Positions 23,878 to 35,312 of a DNA stretch of 64,000 nt are shown in pieces. Positions within the stretch are counted from its first letter, which is position 1; each line of letters starts with the position of its first letter. Location of the stretch: NCBI GenBank assembly GCA_030549495.1, contig JAUIRK010000908.1:931501-995500 (forward strand), given 5' to 3'. A program made the translations under genes and the position numbers. Source of the stretch: Nectonema munidae. Lineage: Eukaryota > Nematomorpha > Nectonematoida > Nectonematidae. The notes beneath the pieces were generated by a model. It did no database searches, was not told where the DNA came from, and was given only the letters and a program-made list of their open reading frames with translations.

Positions 23878-24115
23878 GAAGAGTTGGCTAAAGTTATCAA
23901 AGAGTCAAGCACTAATTACTTATATAATTTTTTTATTGCTAATTATAATTTTACTTATCATTGTATATTTATGTAAATGTGTATATAAAATTAAATAAAT
24001 TATAAAAGAATTATATTAATTTTGGTTTGGATAAATATACATATGATGTTGGCACTCGAGATGATTTGAGAAGTGTTAAGTTGACACGCCGTTAGCATAT
24101 CGTTGCCGACCCCTG

Positions 24116-24600
24116 GTTTAAGATTTAAGCTATTTATAGCTGAGGCTAATTTCGCTAGATTTACTGGAGGAAAAGTTTGGGATAACTTTAGGTATGAGAA
24201 GAAGGAGACATGTTCGCCTATAGAGTGGCTTACTATGTTATCGGATGTATAAGAATACTGAGGGAAAAACGTTGAAAGAAATGATGGGTTGATTAATGGA
24301 TCGTTGGAAATTATGGGCGGTAGAAGTGGATTGAGTTGAGAAGCTTTGCGATTTTTGCGGAATGAATTAATCATCTTCCATTGATTTTTAAGAGAGGAGG
24401 AGCAGAATTTTTTCCAAGATTCTTTTTTTGCAGAATTTATTTCTCCTATATATCTATTTTTTATATTAAAGTAGTGTTCGATGTTGTTAGGGCTATGGTT
24501 TTTACGAAGTGTTTTAAGAGATTGTTTTAGGGATTTTTTAAGCGAGGTTAGAAAGGGGTTCCAGAAGTATGTGTGTTTTCTGCGTAAATGATAGGGTAAA
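24116..24600 (-). mobile_element. RNase H-bearing LINE, 5' coding part (segment 1)
   Basis: On the minus strand from about 24597 a linker upstream of RT is read (KSLKQSLKTLRKN, GEINSAKKESWKKFCSS, LKNQWKMINSFRKNRKAS), ending at the hAT insertion point in LAKLASAINSLNLK. The endonuclease domain is absent: sequence beyond 24600 is AT-rich and non-coding, so the element is 5'-truncated. Confidence 0.7.
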
Positions 24601-25043
24601 AATGTTTTAAAAAATATTTATTAAATTTTAAAGTAAACATTTCTGCTTTCTTTCTTCATTTTTTAAATATTAAAAGTAAAAAATTAACAAACCATAAACA
24701 GTTTTTTTAATTAGAAAACTTACTTATTTTAAACTTCTATACCATTTTCTAAAAATTCATGCAAACGTCAATCTAAATTTTATATTATACCAAAAAAAGT
24801 AATAAAAATTATTGGATATTTATTATTTTATATTTAATCTGTCGACAAAATGTCCACGATTTTTAATTTATACTATGTCGAATAAGCTTCTATTATCTGA
24901 TATAATTGCTCCCTTGGAAGTAGATATAACCTTTTAAATAAATATTAGTTTGTTTTTTAATTTAAATTCAAAAAACTTAAATATTAAATAAATATATTTT
25001 AAAAAAAAACAAAATATAATAAGACGTTCTAATTATAAAAAAG
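24601..25043. other. AT-rich sequence; short GTCGACAAAATGTCC motif
   Basis: No gene is seen. GTCGACAAAATGTCC at about 24841-24855 is the same kind of motif that ends the element at 36627-36956, so a relic of that family may be present. Confidence 0.45.
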
Positions 25044-25296
25044 AACAAATTTTCATAATCTTAATTTATATTTTTTTTCAATTGTGTTAATTGTTATCTG
25101 ATTGTAGGTGAAAATTTTTGAAAAAAAATTAATCTCACATTTTGTGTTCTTTTCAATAAATAATATTTAGTTGTAAAACAAGTAATTTTATAAAAAATTT
25201 TATAATTGATAAAAGTAACAGGAAAATGAATAAATTAGAGGTGTATCGGAGGTGATATTTTTTGTATCTCATAATTATTATTCTAAGCAAATGCAA
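25044..25296 (+). repeat. 250-bp direct duplication, copy 1
   Basis: This block is repeated in the same orientation at 29678-29936 with roughly 93% identity by eye, sharing AATTGTGTTAATTGTTATCT, AGTTGTAAAACAAGTAATTT and GAGGTGTATCGGAGGTGATA. It has no coding capacity. The two copies bracket the Tigger element at 26753-28926. Confidence 0.85.
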
Positions 25297-26752
25297 GTTA
25301 TACATTGCTTAAGCATAATATTATCCTAAAGACATTTATTATAAAAATTTTGTATTAAGCTAAAATTGAAAAAGACTTTGCAGTATATAGAAAAAAAAAT
25401 GTTTGAAAATTGTCGATGTTGAAACAAATGATCCGCGGAGGAAGATGTTAAGAAGATATAAACATTTTTGCTGATAATCACATCTACGGATGAGGATATC
25501 TGATACATCTTTAGTAAAAATATTAAAAAAAATAGATCTAGCAAGGTTTTCTTTTCAATTATTTTTCAAATAGCTAAATTTAGAAAATCAAGGTTGAAAT
25601 AGTAATGGTAGACAGTTGAACCTTGCTTGTGTTAGTGATTTTCTCACCATTAATCTCAAAAAATTGGATTGTTACTTTAAAATTTTTATGACTACATATG
25701 AAATTTAGCTGTATTAGTAAAATCCTATACTAGCTTCGTGGGAGTGAACCTAAAATTTTAACGAGAGATGTGGCGAAAATAGCTATACTATCAAAACGAG
25801 CACATTTTTTACTCAAAAGTACCACGGGCGTTGAACGAAAATGTTCCAATGCACAGGTATTTTTGTTAGATTAGAAATTAACAAATGACAGGCAAAAATT
25901 TATAAATAAAATTTAAGAACTTTAAATATTCAAAATTAATTTACCAGGTTACGATCTTTTCTTATCAATATTTTTAAATGTCAACTTTTTTTGTTTGTTG
26001 ACCTTAATTAATTTTATTTTAACTGTGTTCCCACTAAAACCTAGCTTGTAGTCGTGATTTAAGTTTCATTCAGCCGTCAACCGTTTTAGTTCTTAATGAC
26101 ACATGTTTTGGTTGAGAATATGGGCATTTTGACTAGGAACTTTTAATCACCCCAAAAAAAAATAAATTTTACTTCATTGTTAAAAAACAATTTCACTGCC
26201 CCTGAGTCCATACTTTAATTAATTTTTATTTGAAGTCTTCTCTTTAAAAATACTAATGTATTGTAGTTTTATTTATAACTACCAATTTGAAAAAAGAACA
26301 CCAAACTTTGTTATATGTCTCAACAATTCTATGATTTTGGCCGAATGTCTGTGATCATTAAAAGTGCTGCTCCGATTCATATATGTATTAGATCTATATA
26401 ATCAATTATAATTGCATCTTATACTTCTGCTTAGCTTTTAAATCATCAACAACAAAATAATGATCAAGTGTCATGATTTGAGAAACTTCTATATATATAA
26501 CCCAATAAATATATATCTACCTATGCAGTTGATGAATTGGATTTTAATTGAACGAATTAAAAACCAAAAAAATCAATTTAATGGGTACAAAAAATTTATT
26601 AGTAAATATTCTTTTAGACAAAAAAAGTAAAAACTAATTATAAACCGGATAGCATTGTTACTTGTCGTGTTTTCCCCCTGTATTACGTAACTAAATAGCA
26701 ATAACGGAATAATTGCACTAATAAAATATTTTTGTAAAACTTAAAACAAATA
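25297..26752. other. AT-rich sequence, no gene seen
   Basis: No element or coding pattern is recognised. Confidence 0.45.
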
Positions 26753-28926
26753 CAGTGAAAGCGCGTTATAAAGAACTCGTTTATTATGAACACTTCAATA
26801 ATATGCACCAAATTGTCAAATCCCTGTTCATGGTATAATTTCACTAGGTAAAATACACCTTTTATAAAAAAACTCGCCTTAGAAGAAACCTCGTTTATAA
26901 TTTTTGATTAATTGCCGATAAATCCCTCCTAGCTCATAAAATTTCTTTGTAATTTTTGACTCCTGTAATTGTATAATAATTGGTTCTAGGAGAAGGATGA
27001 GATGTCGAGAAGAATGATATTTTTTACTCTTTTGATCCTACCGCTTTTCTAAACACATGTATGCGAGTCTCAAGTCGGTGTAATTTTCCTCACTTCTAGT
27101 CAGCAATGGCTTGTGCATCACAAAGTTAATTGCAAACACCTGTGCGTTGAATATTTCACTAATACTTCTTTCATCTTTCTAATCTTACTTTCATTATTTC
27201 TAATATTATTGTTTTTATCTTTGAAAGCTGTTTAATTTTGTTCTTATTAACTGTTATTATGGATGCACCTACATCTTCTAAACTCAAAAGTTTTGATATA
27301 AGAACAAAATATCGTGCTGAATCTAACTTGAGATCAAAATCAACGATAGCTAAAGAGTTCAATGTACCGCTTAATATGTTAATATCTTCTTTGAAATGAT
27401 CGTATGAAAAAAGTGAAATAAAGCGAAAAAGAAAAGTTTTTACCGATATTGAAGAGGCTGTTTTTCTCTGGTTCAAAAATGCCAAAGCTTAAAATATTCC
27501 CGTTTCAGGAGCTACACTCTCACCTAAAGCTAAAAATTTTCTTCAGATTTAAACCATCATGAGATTAAATGTAGTGAAGGTTGGCTTCACAGATTCAAAA
27601 AACGCCATAATATCATTTTTCGGAAAATTTGCGGTGAAGCAAAAGATGTTCTAGTAGAGTCTTTAAACGAATGGTTTGATAAAATTTTACCACAAATTTT
27701 AAACACATACGAACCCGAAGATATTTATAATGTTTACGAGACGGGTTTATTTTTTTAATTGTTACCTTCTTCATCATTTGTGCTAAAAGGAGAAGAATGC
27801 AATGGGGTAAAGCTGTCCAAAGAAAGGTTGACGATATTAGTAGGAGCTAACATGACAGGTAAAGATAAACTTCCTTTACTGGTGATTGGTAAATCCTTAA
27901 AACCCTGTTGTTTTAGAAATGTTAAATCTTTGCCAACAGAATATAAAGCTAACAAAAAAGCTTGGATGGATACTTCAATATTTCTTTCATTGCTCGAAAA
28001 ACTTGACACTCGTTTTCGATCTGAAAAGCGACACGTTGTTCTTATATTAGACAATGTAGCATCACATTCAAAAATAACGTTAACAAATATAACTCTACAA
28101 TTTTTGCCAGCAAGTACAACGTCCCGTGCACAACCGTTGGACCAGCGAGTTATAAAAACTTAAAATTTCATTATAGAGTGACTTTAGTTGAAAAACTGAT
28201 TACAGCTGTTGACAAGCGCTCACCTATTATATCAACGTTCTCAATGCTCTTCATATGATCCGGCAAGCATGGTCTTCAGTCACTAATGAAACTATTCAAA
28301 ACTGTTTTAAACACGCCGGCTTTGTGCAGTCTATGGAAGAATACACAAGTGTTTCAGAAAACTCAAAAGAGCCTCTTAAGTGGGACTCCAAACATCTTTT
28401 CACTTAGAAAACTACATTGCAGTTGACGATAAATTGTTCACTTCAGCTCCTCTCACAGATGATTTTATTATAATGGATGTATCCAGTAGGCTTTCTAATC
28501 CACAAGAGAAGAGTGACGAAGAAAATAATTTGTCAAAACCTGTGCCAACTGCCACTAATGCTCTAGAACATTGTAGTAAAGTTATGAGATTCCTGCAAAC
28601 TCAAAACGCAGCCCAAGAAATGCTTGATTACTTATGAAAACTTTATTAAAAAGTGCAAAAACTCTTCTTAAATACAGACACGGATTTAAAAAAATAAAAA
28701 TCAAATTTTCTATTAAAAGTTTTTTTTATTTTATTTTCTTGGGCAGTCATCCTTGATATAGCCTCAATTTTATGAGGTATATGTTTCAGATAAATTTATT
28801 TAAGGAAATAAAGGTTCAGTAAAAACATAGTTGACATTGTAATTGAACCCTTGGTTAAAACATAACTCGCTTTGTATGAACTAGAACTTGATTTCCCTCC
28901 AACTTCTTTATATCGAGGTTTTACTG
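26753..28926 (+). mobile_element. Tigger/pogo transposon, nearly full length, inactive
   Basis: The ends are CAGTGAAAGCGCGTTATAAA (26753) and ATATCGAGGTTTTACTG (ending 28926), flanked by TA on both sides as expected for a pogo insertion. The + strand encodes a CENP-B-like helix-turn-helix N terminus (from 27259: SKSTIAKEFNVPLNM), then the DDE_1 core: EDIYNVYETGLFF (27717 onward), VLILDNVASHSK (about 28035-28070) and QPLDQRVIK (28130-28160). The normal first catalytic Asp (NxDETG) is Tyr here; the other two acidic positions look intact. Several stops and frame changes interrupt it, and length (2.17 kb) is typical for the family. CENP-B and Jerky are domesticated relatives, but the damage argues against domestication here. 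Confidence 0.9.
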
Positions 28927-29677
28927 TACTGCGTAATTTTAATAATGTATAAATATAATTTCTTCGAAAAACTTGCGTTATAAAGTAGAGAGCCTAAAAG
29001 TTACCTACGATGACATGGCTTTAAATTTATTTTGTAGGTAGAGATTGAAGAAATTATCATAAAAGTAAAGTAGAAGTAGAGCGGGATATGCACAAAAGTA
29101 GGAAAAGTGATGCCGATGAAAAATGATTACAGAATTATAAACGGTGATTAAGCACACAGGGGCATTCATAGTTTGTGGAGAATTTCTCTGTGTCCATTTT
29201 TCTTAAATGCGCTCAACACATCGTGAATGCGAGTCTATTATTCTCGAACTAACGATGAATTAGGCTACAGATGCAAATGTGTTTATTGGAGTTGAGCAAT
29301 CTTTTCACATAACTTTCGATTGATGCTTTAGGTTTTGTAATCGTGAGGATGGGTAGTAGCGTTAGCCAGAAGTGAGAATTGCTGTCCATTGTATTTTCCT
29401 ACATGCTTACAGTCAAATGTGCTCACCCTGTATTCTAGAATATATTGAAATAGAGGGGTAACATAATTGCAAAGCCTGTTTAAACATTCATAACTAACTT
29501 GGTGATCGCTCGTGAATTTTTCTAAAATGAACTTTTCCTGAGTAATCTATACACGAAAGCTGTCTAAATGAATGCTTATCTAGCTTGAGTATTACTCGTA
29601 TTTCACTGCGATAATCGGAAACTGGTGGGAAGAGGGAAAGAAAGGAAGTTGGCTCCTTATGGCACAAAAAAGTTTCA
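28927..29677. other. Unassigned sequence with one minus-strand open stretch
   Basis: The minus strand 29691-29494 has a 65-residue open stretch (containing VSDYRSEIRVILKLDKHSF) that matches no family I recognise and has no splice or element context. Nothing else is supported. Confidence 0.35.
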
Positions 29678-29936
29678 GAACAAATTTTCATAATCTTAAT
29701 TTAGATTTTTTTTCCAATTGTGTTAATTGTTATCTGATTGTAGAATTAGCTAAAAAATTTTGAAAAAAAATTAATCTCATTTTGTGTTCTTTTCAATAAA
29801 TAATATCTAGTTGTAAAACAAGTAATTTCATAAAAATTTTTATAATTGATAAAAGTGACAGCAAAATGAATAAATTAGAGGTGTATCGGAGGTGATATTT
29901 TTGTATCTCATAATTACTATTCTAAGCATAAGGAAA
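29678..29936 (+). repeat. 250-bp direct duplication, copy 2
   Basis: Second copy of the block at 25044-25296, differing by scattered substitutions and small indels. Confidence 0.85.
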
Positions 29937-32244
29937 AATTTGGCCTTGGCTCATTTATGATCTTTATGCCTTTAATTTAAAATACAGACATGAAAAATTC
30001 AGTATTGGCAAGCTTATTTCGTATATATAAATACAGTTGACGCTCTCTAATCTAAACCTTCCATAATTCGGATATATTATATTTCTTCCTAACATCATTA
30101 ATCACGAAGGAATATGAAAATATTTAAACAAATGTATCAGATTACGCTCTGATAAAATGAAATTAACTTCGTAAACGTGTGTGAAAAAATAATAATCAGG
30201 AGACAGGCTTTGACTTATAAATTAAAATGTCAACATAAGTAGGGTTATACTGATTGTTGATTACTTTTTATTTTAAGTTAAGGCTTTCATACTATTAGTC
30301 CTAACTTTGAGAAAAGAAATTTTGAATATTCATCACTTTAACTTCTAATTAACGCGTATTTTGAATTATTTTATCATTTTTCATCTCATTTAAAAATTGT
30401 AATTCTTTCAATAAAATTAAATTTGTAGATCAAAACTAGACAAGTAAAATTATGAGTCAAATAAAGTTATTTTTGCCTGAAAAAAAACATTAAACCGGAA
30501 ACAGAACAGTTCTGAAATAGTGATAGTCAGGTGTATTATTTGTTGCCAAGAGTAATGAAGTATTTATCCTTTGACAAAAAATTTCTCACTGGCTAGCTGA
30601 TACTTAATTAATGAAGTATAGCATTATGTATGAGGACAGTGGTGGGATTGTAAAACGTAATCTAGGAATATAGGTCGTATGCTGTAAATTAATTGGTTAC
30701 AATTGCTTAAAATTTATCGTAGAATAATATTTTACATGATTTTATCTTTCAAGCAAAAATATCTAGGTATAGCGTAGTAATATTTACTTGGATATGATGA
30801 CTAAAATCATTTGGAGATATCTTGTGAACATAATGTTCACTTTTAAGGGACCTAATCTTTGAGAGTGGTGTTGTCTTTTTTAAAACGAATATTCAAATAT
30901 TTTTCATCCTCAAAACGATGCAAATATCATTTTTAGAGGCTTGAGATAAGCGAATACAACAAGCATTGTAAACAAGGAAATAATGCGAAGAATGAAAGAA
31001 ACTTTTCCACGCCAAAAGTATCATTTTTATCTTTTTTTAAATCTTTATTATTCTATAAAATCCTATTAGTGTAAAATCAACAGTAGCTGTTGAAAGTCTA
31101 TTTTAAAATTTTGCAAAATGTCAACTCTTTCAAGGACATTTTGTTCATTTGAACTGTTATGCTAAAATGATCTACCTTTTTACAAGAATTCGTGAGATCT
31201 TTAATGCTAATGTCAGTTCGTGATTTATGCTTAGAAAGCGTGACTTCTCAGCATGATATTTGGCATGTACGAGATTGTATTAAAAGCACAAATAAACGCC
31301 GTTTAATTTTGTAAAGTCAACATTTATCTGCTCCAGTCTTTATCATTTTAATAACCTTATTAGAAAATTTGGGCCAGAGAGTCAGACACACACTATCGAG
31401 AAAGAGAGACAGGATCTTGAGTTATCATAACCATTCTTTCGTCCTCTATCTGATCCGATAGCAAAACTACTGCCCTGGCTTCCTTAGTTTTATTAACAGT
31501 TTTCATATTTTTCTAAGCGGGCTGAGTTATTAATATCAAGAAAAGGAAGGACTTTTACTTTGATTCCAAACGTTGCACTTAAAGTAAACTTTTGACTTTA
31601 TTTTAACCCATTTGATTCCATCATCACCTTTAAATGACCCAGACGATTTCTTAAATCACATTGCTAAATGTCGTCCGCTTTTTCTGGAATGAGATTACTT
31701 ATCGAAAATGGATCGATATGTTTAAGTAAGCATACATGTGAAAAATTTTGCCTAAATTCTAAAATATGAGATTAAATACAGCGTTGAGGCGAAAATAGAG
31801 CTTAAGAATTCGATAACTCAAAAATGATTTTATGCACTACAACATTCTTATATATTTTACAATAATTCCTTATTCTTCTTCTTTTGTAAATGCTAATTAT
31901 TGGGTACATGAGATTTCGTATTATTGTCGACGAAATCTCGTTTTGTAAAAACTTGGACAAAAAATAAATTGTAAATTTGTAAAACTAAAATTTTAATTTC
32001 TATATTTAGGTTTCAAAAGAGAATTTTAACTTTTTGGATTCCTCTCTTTCAGAGTCTTCATTTGGAAAACAAAGACGATCTAAAAAGCGCTCAAATTTGA
32101 AAAGAGTATTTTTTTTATAAAAATTTTCATTTTTGAATTATAATTTTATTCTCTAATCAGCAAGGGCATTCATTTTTAAATTGTATACTAATTTTTCAAT
32201 ATTAAATGGATGCAATTTCATGGCATTAGTAAATCAGAGCGACT
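29937..32244. other. AT-rich sequence; one pogo-like end
   Basis: No gene is supported over 2.3 kb. ACAGTTGACGCTCTCTAATC at about 30030-30049 followed by a TAATTCGGATAT block resembles a Tigger-type terminus, without a visible partner. Confidence 0.45.
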
Positions 32245-32595
32245 TTTTGTGGCCGGAGGCCCTTCCTGAGTCCAACGATTTCAGCGTTAGAAACATTTAG
32301 CCTTTGTTCCCCAAGAACTTTACGCACAAGGCAGTGGTAATTTGCATTCAGAGTTATTTTCTCCTAGAACAAGTGTTTATCAGAACTAAAGAGCTTGTTA
32401 CACTAAAGCTATATGTTAAAGTGCCTATTTTCGCTTTTCTTCTCTAAATAATTTGGTTTAAACAACTCCACCACTCGAAGACAGATATCGAAATTCGCTA
32501 TCAGAAGCTATTCGAGACGTTTGCCTTTTAAAACACTTGTAGAAGAACGAGAGCTTACCCTCATTTTCTGCTTCGGCATTAATAGCAAGGAATTT
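32245..32595 (-). mobile_element. LINE 5'-UTR-derived copy, diverged
   Basis: The reverse complement of this stretch aligns in order with the LINE 5' region at 20238-20630: GAAGGGC near 32270, GTTCTAGGAGAAAATAACTC near 32355-32374, a GTTTAAACCAAAT block near 32455, and CGAAGCAGAAAATGAGGG near its 5' end. It is much more diverged than the copy at 2136-2610 and no target duplication is evident. Confidence 0.65.
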
Positions 32596-33276
32596 CGAGT
32601 TTTCAAGAATTGGATCTTAGAGAAGTTGATGCTCAATGAGTTGATTCTTGATTCAAATGGAGATAACGAATCATGGCTTTCGACACTCATCTTGGGGAGA
32701 ATGTGTAGGCCCAGAAAGAAAGAAAATGGATGCAATTTTATTTTTTGGAGATTATAAAGGAATAAAGGTGCCTTGGAGTGTTAAACCGACACGATCGAGA
32801 ATCAAAACCAGATTCTTGACAACCCTTCTGACACTCAACCTTATTTGCGTATTCAGGGGGTGGGGGGGGGGTGCATTGGGCCATAGCCCCATTCTTAAAA
32901 GAAAGAATTGATCCTTAATATTTTCTTAATACACCACTGTTCCACCCCAAATTTGAACCGTTTAAGTCATCAATAAACACTAATTCGAATAATTTCTGAC
33001 TTTTGGATTCTTTATAAGCGTGATTAAAAAACACATTATTTGTTGCATTCGACTTTTTTTCATTTTTATTGATTGCTCATGTCAAATTTTTATTTTTTTT
33101 AGATGAAAAGCTAAAATAATTAGAGAATTTAGGATCAATAGAAGAATTATTTTCGATGATGGATTTAAAACAATTAAAAACTATAATTAGGGATCACCTA
33201 CATTGAAATAAGCATTAATACCGATGTGTAGGAGGTTTAAGTTTTTTTCAAAAACAATAGCTAGCTTTGTGCTTAA
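32596..33276. other. No gene seen; G-rich run
   Basis: A G-rich run (about 32858-32870) is the only outstanding feature. Short open stretches here have no family resemblance. Confidence 0.4.
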
Positions 33277-33470
33277 CCCTTTGAGGACAAAAATTTTAAA
33301 GACTCTCTACTTTAAATATACAAAATTGATTTAAGACTAAACAAAGCAGACAACTTTAGTAATTCATATTTAATTCCATTGAATGTAAGAGAGTTCTTCG
33401 GTGCTATCTCTAGCAACATTGGTCTTAAGTGGAATGAAAGCAGACGCTTATTCGTCAGGTCCTCAAAGGG
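33277..33470. mobile_element. piggyBac MITE with TTAA target duplication
   Basis: A 194-bp non-coding element with ends CCCTTTGAGGAC (33277) and GTCCTCAAAGGG (33459-33470), a perfect 12-bp terminal inverted repeat, flanked on both sides by TTAA (33273-33276 and 33471-33474). TTAA plus CCC... ends is diagnostic of piggyBac mobility. The interior AGACTAAACAAAGCAGAC block also appears, reversed, in the candidate element at 54748-54873. Confidence 0.93.
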
Positions 33471-34292
33471 TTAAGTTGAGAAAAGGGTCTCTTAGTATCT
33501 TGTTGAATGAATTTAAAATTACCAGATCTCTTCATTTTGATAAAATATCAGAAATCAAGAAATAGAATCTAAAAATAATTAATTTATCGTTATAGGTCAT
33601 ATTCTATACATGCAAATTTAAAATTATTTTTAGTTATTATAGTCTTTATATCCAAAAAAATTTAAAGTATATTTTTGAAAATTTTCTATAGAAGTGTAGT
33701 TGTAATGATTTATATTATTATTTGTTTACAATATATTTATATAAGAGCGTGTTGTTTGTATAGGCCTTTCGGTCACACTTGGGTGTAATATTCCTTTGCC
33801 CAAGATAACAAATATCATTTATGTATTATAATACGCATGTTCTTAACCGGATACCTGTCAAAAGGTGAATTCTTTTTAAACTTCAGTTAGATATGAAAAT
33901 TTGGTTAATTAGATATTTGTCTTATTACCACTTATAATTTCTTCTATTATCTCTCTTTGAATGCAGAGCAAGTGACTTGTGATAACAAGTGTCAAAAAAA
34001 ATTAATGTACACTACTACTGAACAACACCCCGTTCAAACTGCGAATATTTTTTCTTTAGGTATCGGAGTATGTTTTGATTTTTAAGAGTCACCATTGCGC
34101 AATAAAGATAGAGAAGTATTTCACGCTGTATTATGATTTGTATTAGTAGTTTTAAATCAATATGCCAAACTCTTTTATAAAAATGAAGTCCTTGTATGCC
34201 CTTGGCTTTTTCTTTTTCTAGATTAAAATTGAATAGTATTATTTTTATTAATTTTTTGCTCCAAAGTTATAGAAAGAATAACTGTAAAGCTA
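33471..34292. other. AT-rich sequence, no gene seen
   Basis: No coding pattern or recognisable element. Confidence 0.45.
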
Positions 34293-34415
34293 ACATGTGG
34301 TGTTTTTATTGAGAAGACACAATTGTTTCGCTTCGGTCAAACTATGAGAAAATACTGGATTCAAACCCATGACATTATGGTATCGAAGTGAAGCATCTAT
34401 ACAATCTTAATAACG
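34293..34415 (-). mobile_element. tRNA-derived SINE (family S1), diverged copy
   Basis: The minus strand has a B-box-like GGGTTTGAATCC (34357-34368) and a tail with CTTCTCAATAAAAACACC; the order and spacing match copies at 53165-53311 and 61275-61432. The A-box side is decayed. Confidence 0.6.
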
Positions 34416-35017
34416 TTTCCCAAAAGATAAATGTTCTGTGCAATAAATAAATGGAATATCTTGTAATATACAATCAATAAATTGAATATTTAAAATATAT
34501 AATTGGTATGAATAAATGTTTTCATCCAGCCACTATCGATAAGAAACTAGTTGGTTGATACATAAAAAGCTATTTTATCTACACCCAATTGTTCATAATA
34601 TATTCATTTAATGTTAGTTTTTTTTATCTAGTTACTTATTAATGTTTCGTATAAGTGGACTTTTGCTTTGTATCTGAAAGTTGTTTAATATATTCTATTT
34701 TTATTAAATTTTATGTTGTATCAATTTATATTTTTTTTATTCCAATCTATATATAATATTTAATAATGTGATTGATTTTTTTCCAAATTGTAGTTTTATC
34801 AACTTTCTGTATATTGCCTCAATTTGTTTTTGTGAAATTAATTTTCGAATTATAATTCCTTTATACGTATCCCACGCTTAATAAATTCCTTTTCCACAGT
34901 TAGGCTTATTTTATACCTCCTACATACCCAGAATAATATGCCCTTATAAAACCTCTAAATAAAATTTTACTTTTGTTTTCGAACATTGCAAAATAGATTT
35001 GAAGCAATTTATTTTAC
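34416..35017. other. AT-rich sequence, no gene seen
   Basis: No coding pattern or recognisable element. Confidence 0.45.
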
Positions 35018-35312
35018 AGCCAAATGCCTTTCCTGCCGATAACCATTTTGCATCATATATTGGAATCCTTATAGTTTTACTAGCACCTAACTTGCAATTT
35101 GAGAAAATGCCGCTCAAGGCTAATGAGCTAGTTCTTCGCTAAACCATAGGAATAAAGTGACTGTTTATTGCTTTAAACTTCTAGATTACATTTAGTTGGA
35201 AAACGTTTGCCCATGAAAAGGCAGGTCTAGAAATTTGCTATCAAAGCTTATTTGAGTCACTTTCCGTATGCGGCTTACTCGTAATCTCTGTCTCGGCAAT
35301 AATAGCTTTCGA
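35018..35312 (-). mobile_element. LINE 5'-UTR-derived copy, diverged
   Basis: The reverse complement carries the LINE 5'-region landmarks in order: GGCAGGAAAGGCATTTGG (about 35022-35039), the block before CTTTAACC, and TATTATTGCCGAGACAGA near its 5' end (about 35290-35307). It is older than the copy at 2136-2610 and lacks an obvious target duplication. Confidence 0.6.

Larger units (their letters stand above)
20051..24115. mobile_element. hAT-like MITE carrying a LINE insertion
   Basis: The left end reads TAGGGGTCGGCAACCTACGG (20051-20070) and the right end CGTTGCCGACCCCTG (24101-24115), a classic hAT-type CAGGGGTCGGCAAC terminal inverted repeat; both ends also carry a GGCACGC/ACACGCC-type subterminal block. 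Flanks are GTTTTAGA (20042-20049) and GTTTAAGA (24116-24123), an 8-bp duplication with one mismatch. Without the LINE (20238-23863) and one copy of its duplication, the MITE is about 425 bp and non-coding. Its insertion splits the coding sequence of the minus-strand LINE between INSLNLK and TSASLDLITT. Confidence 0.85.
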
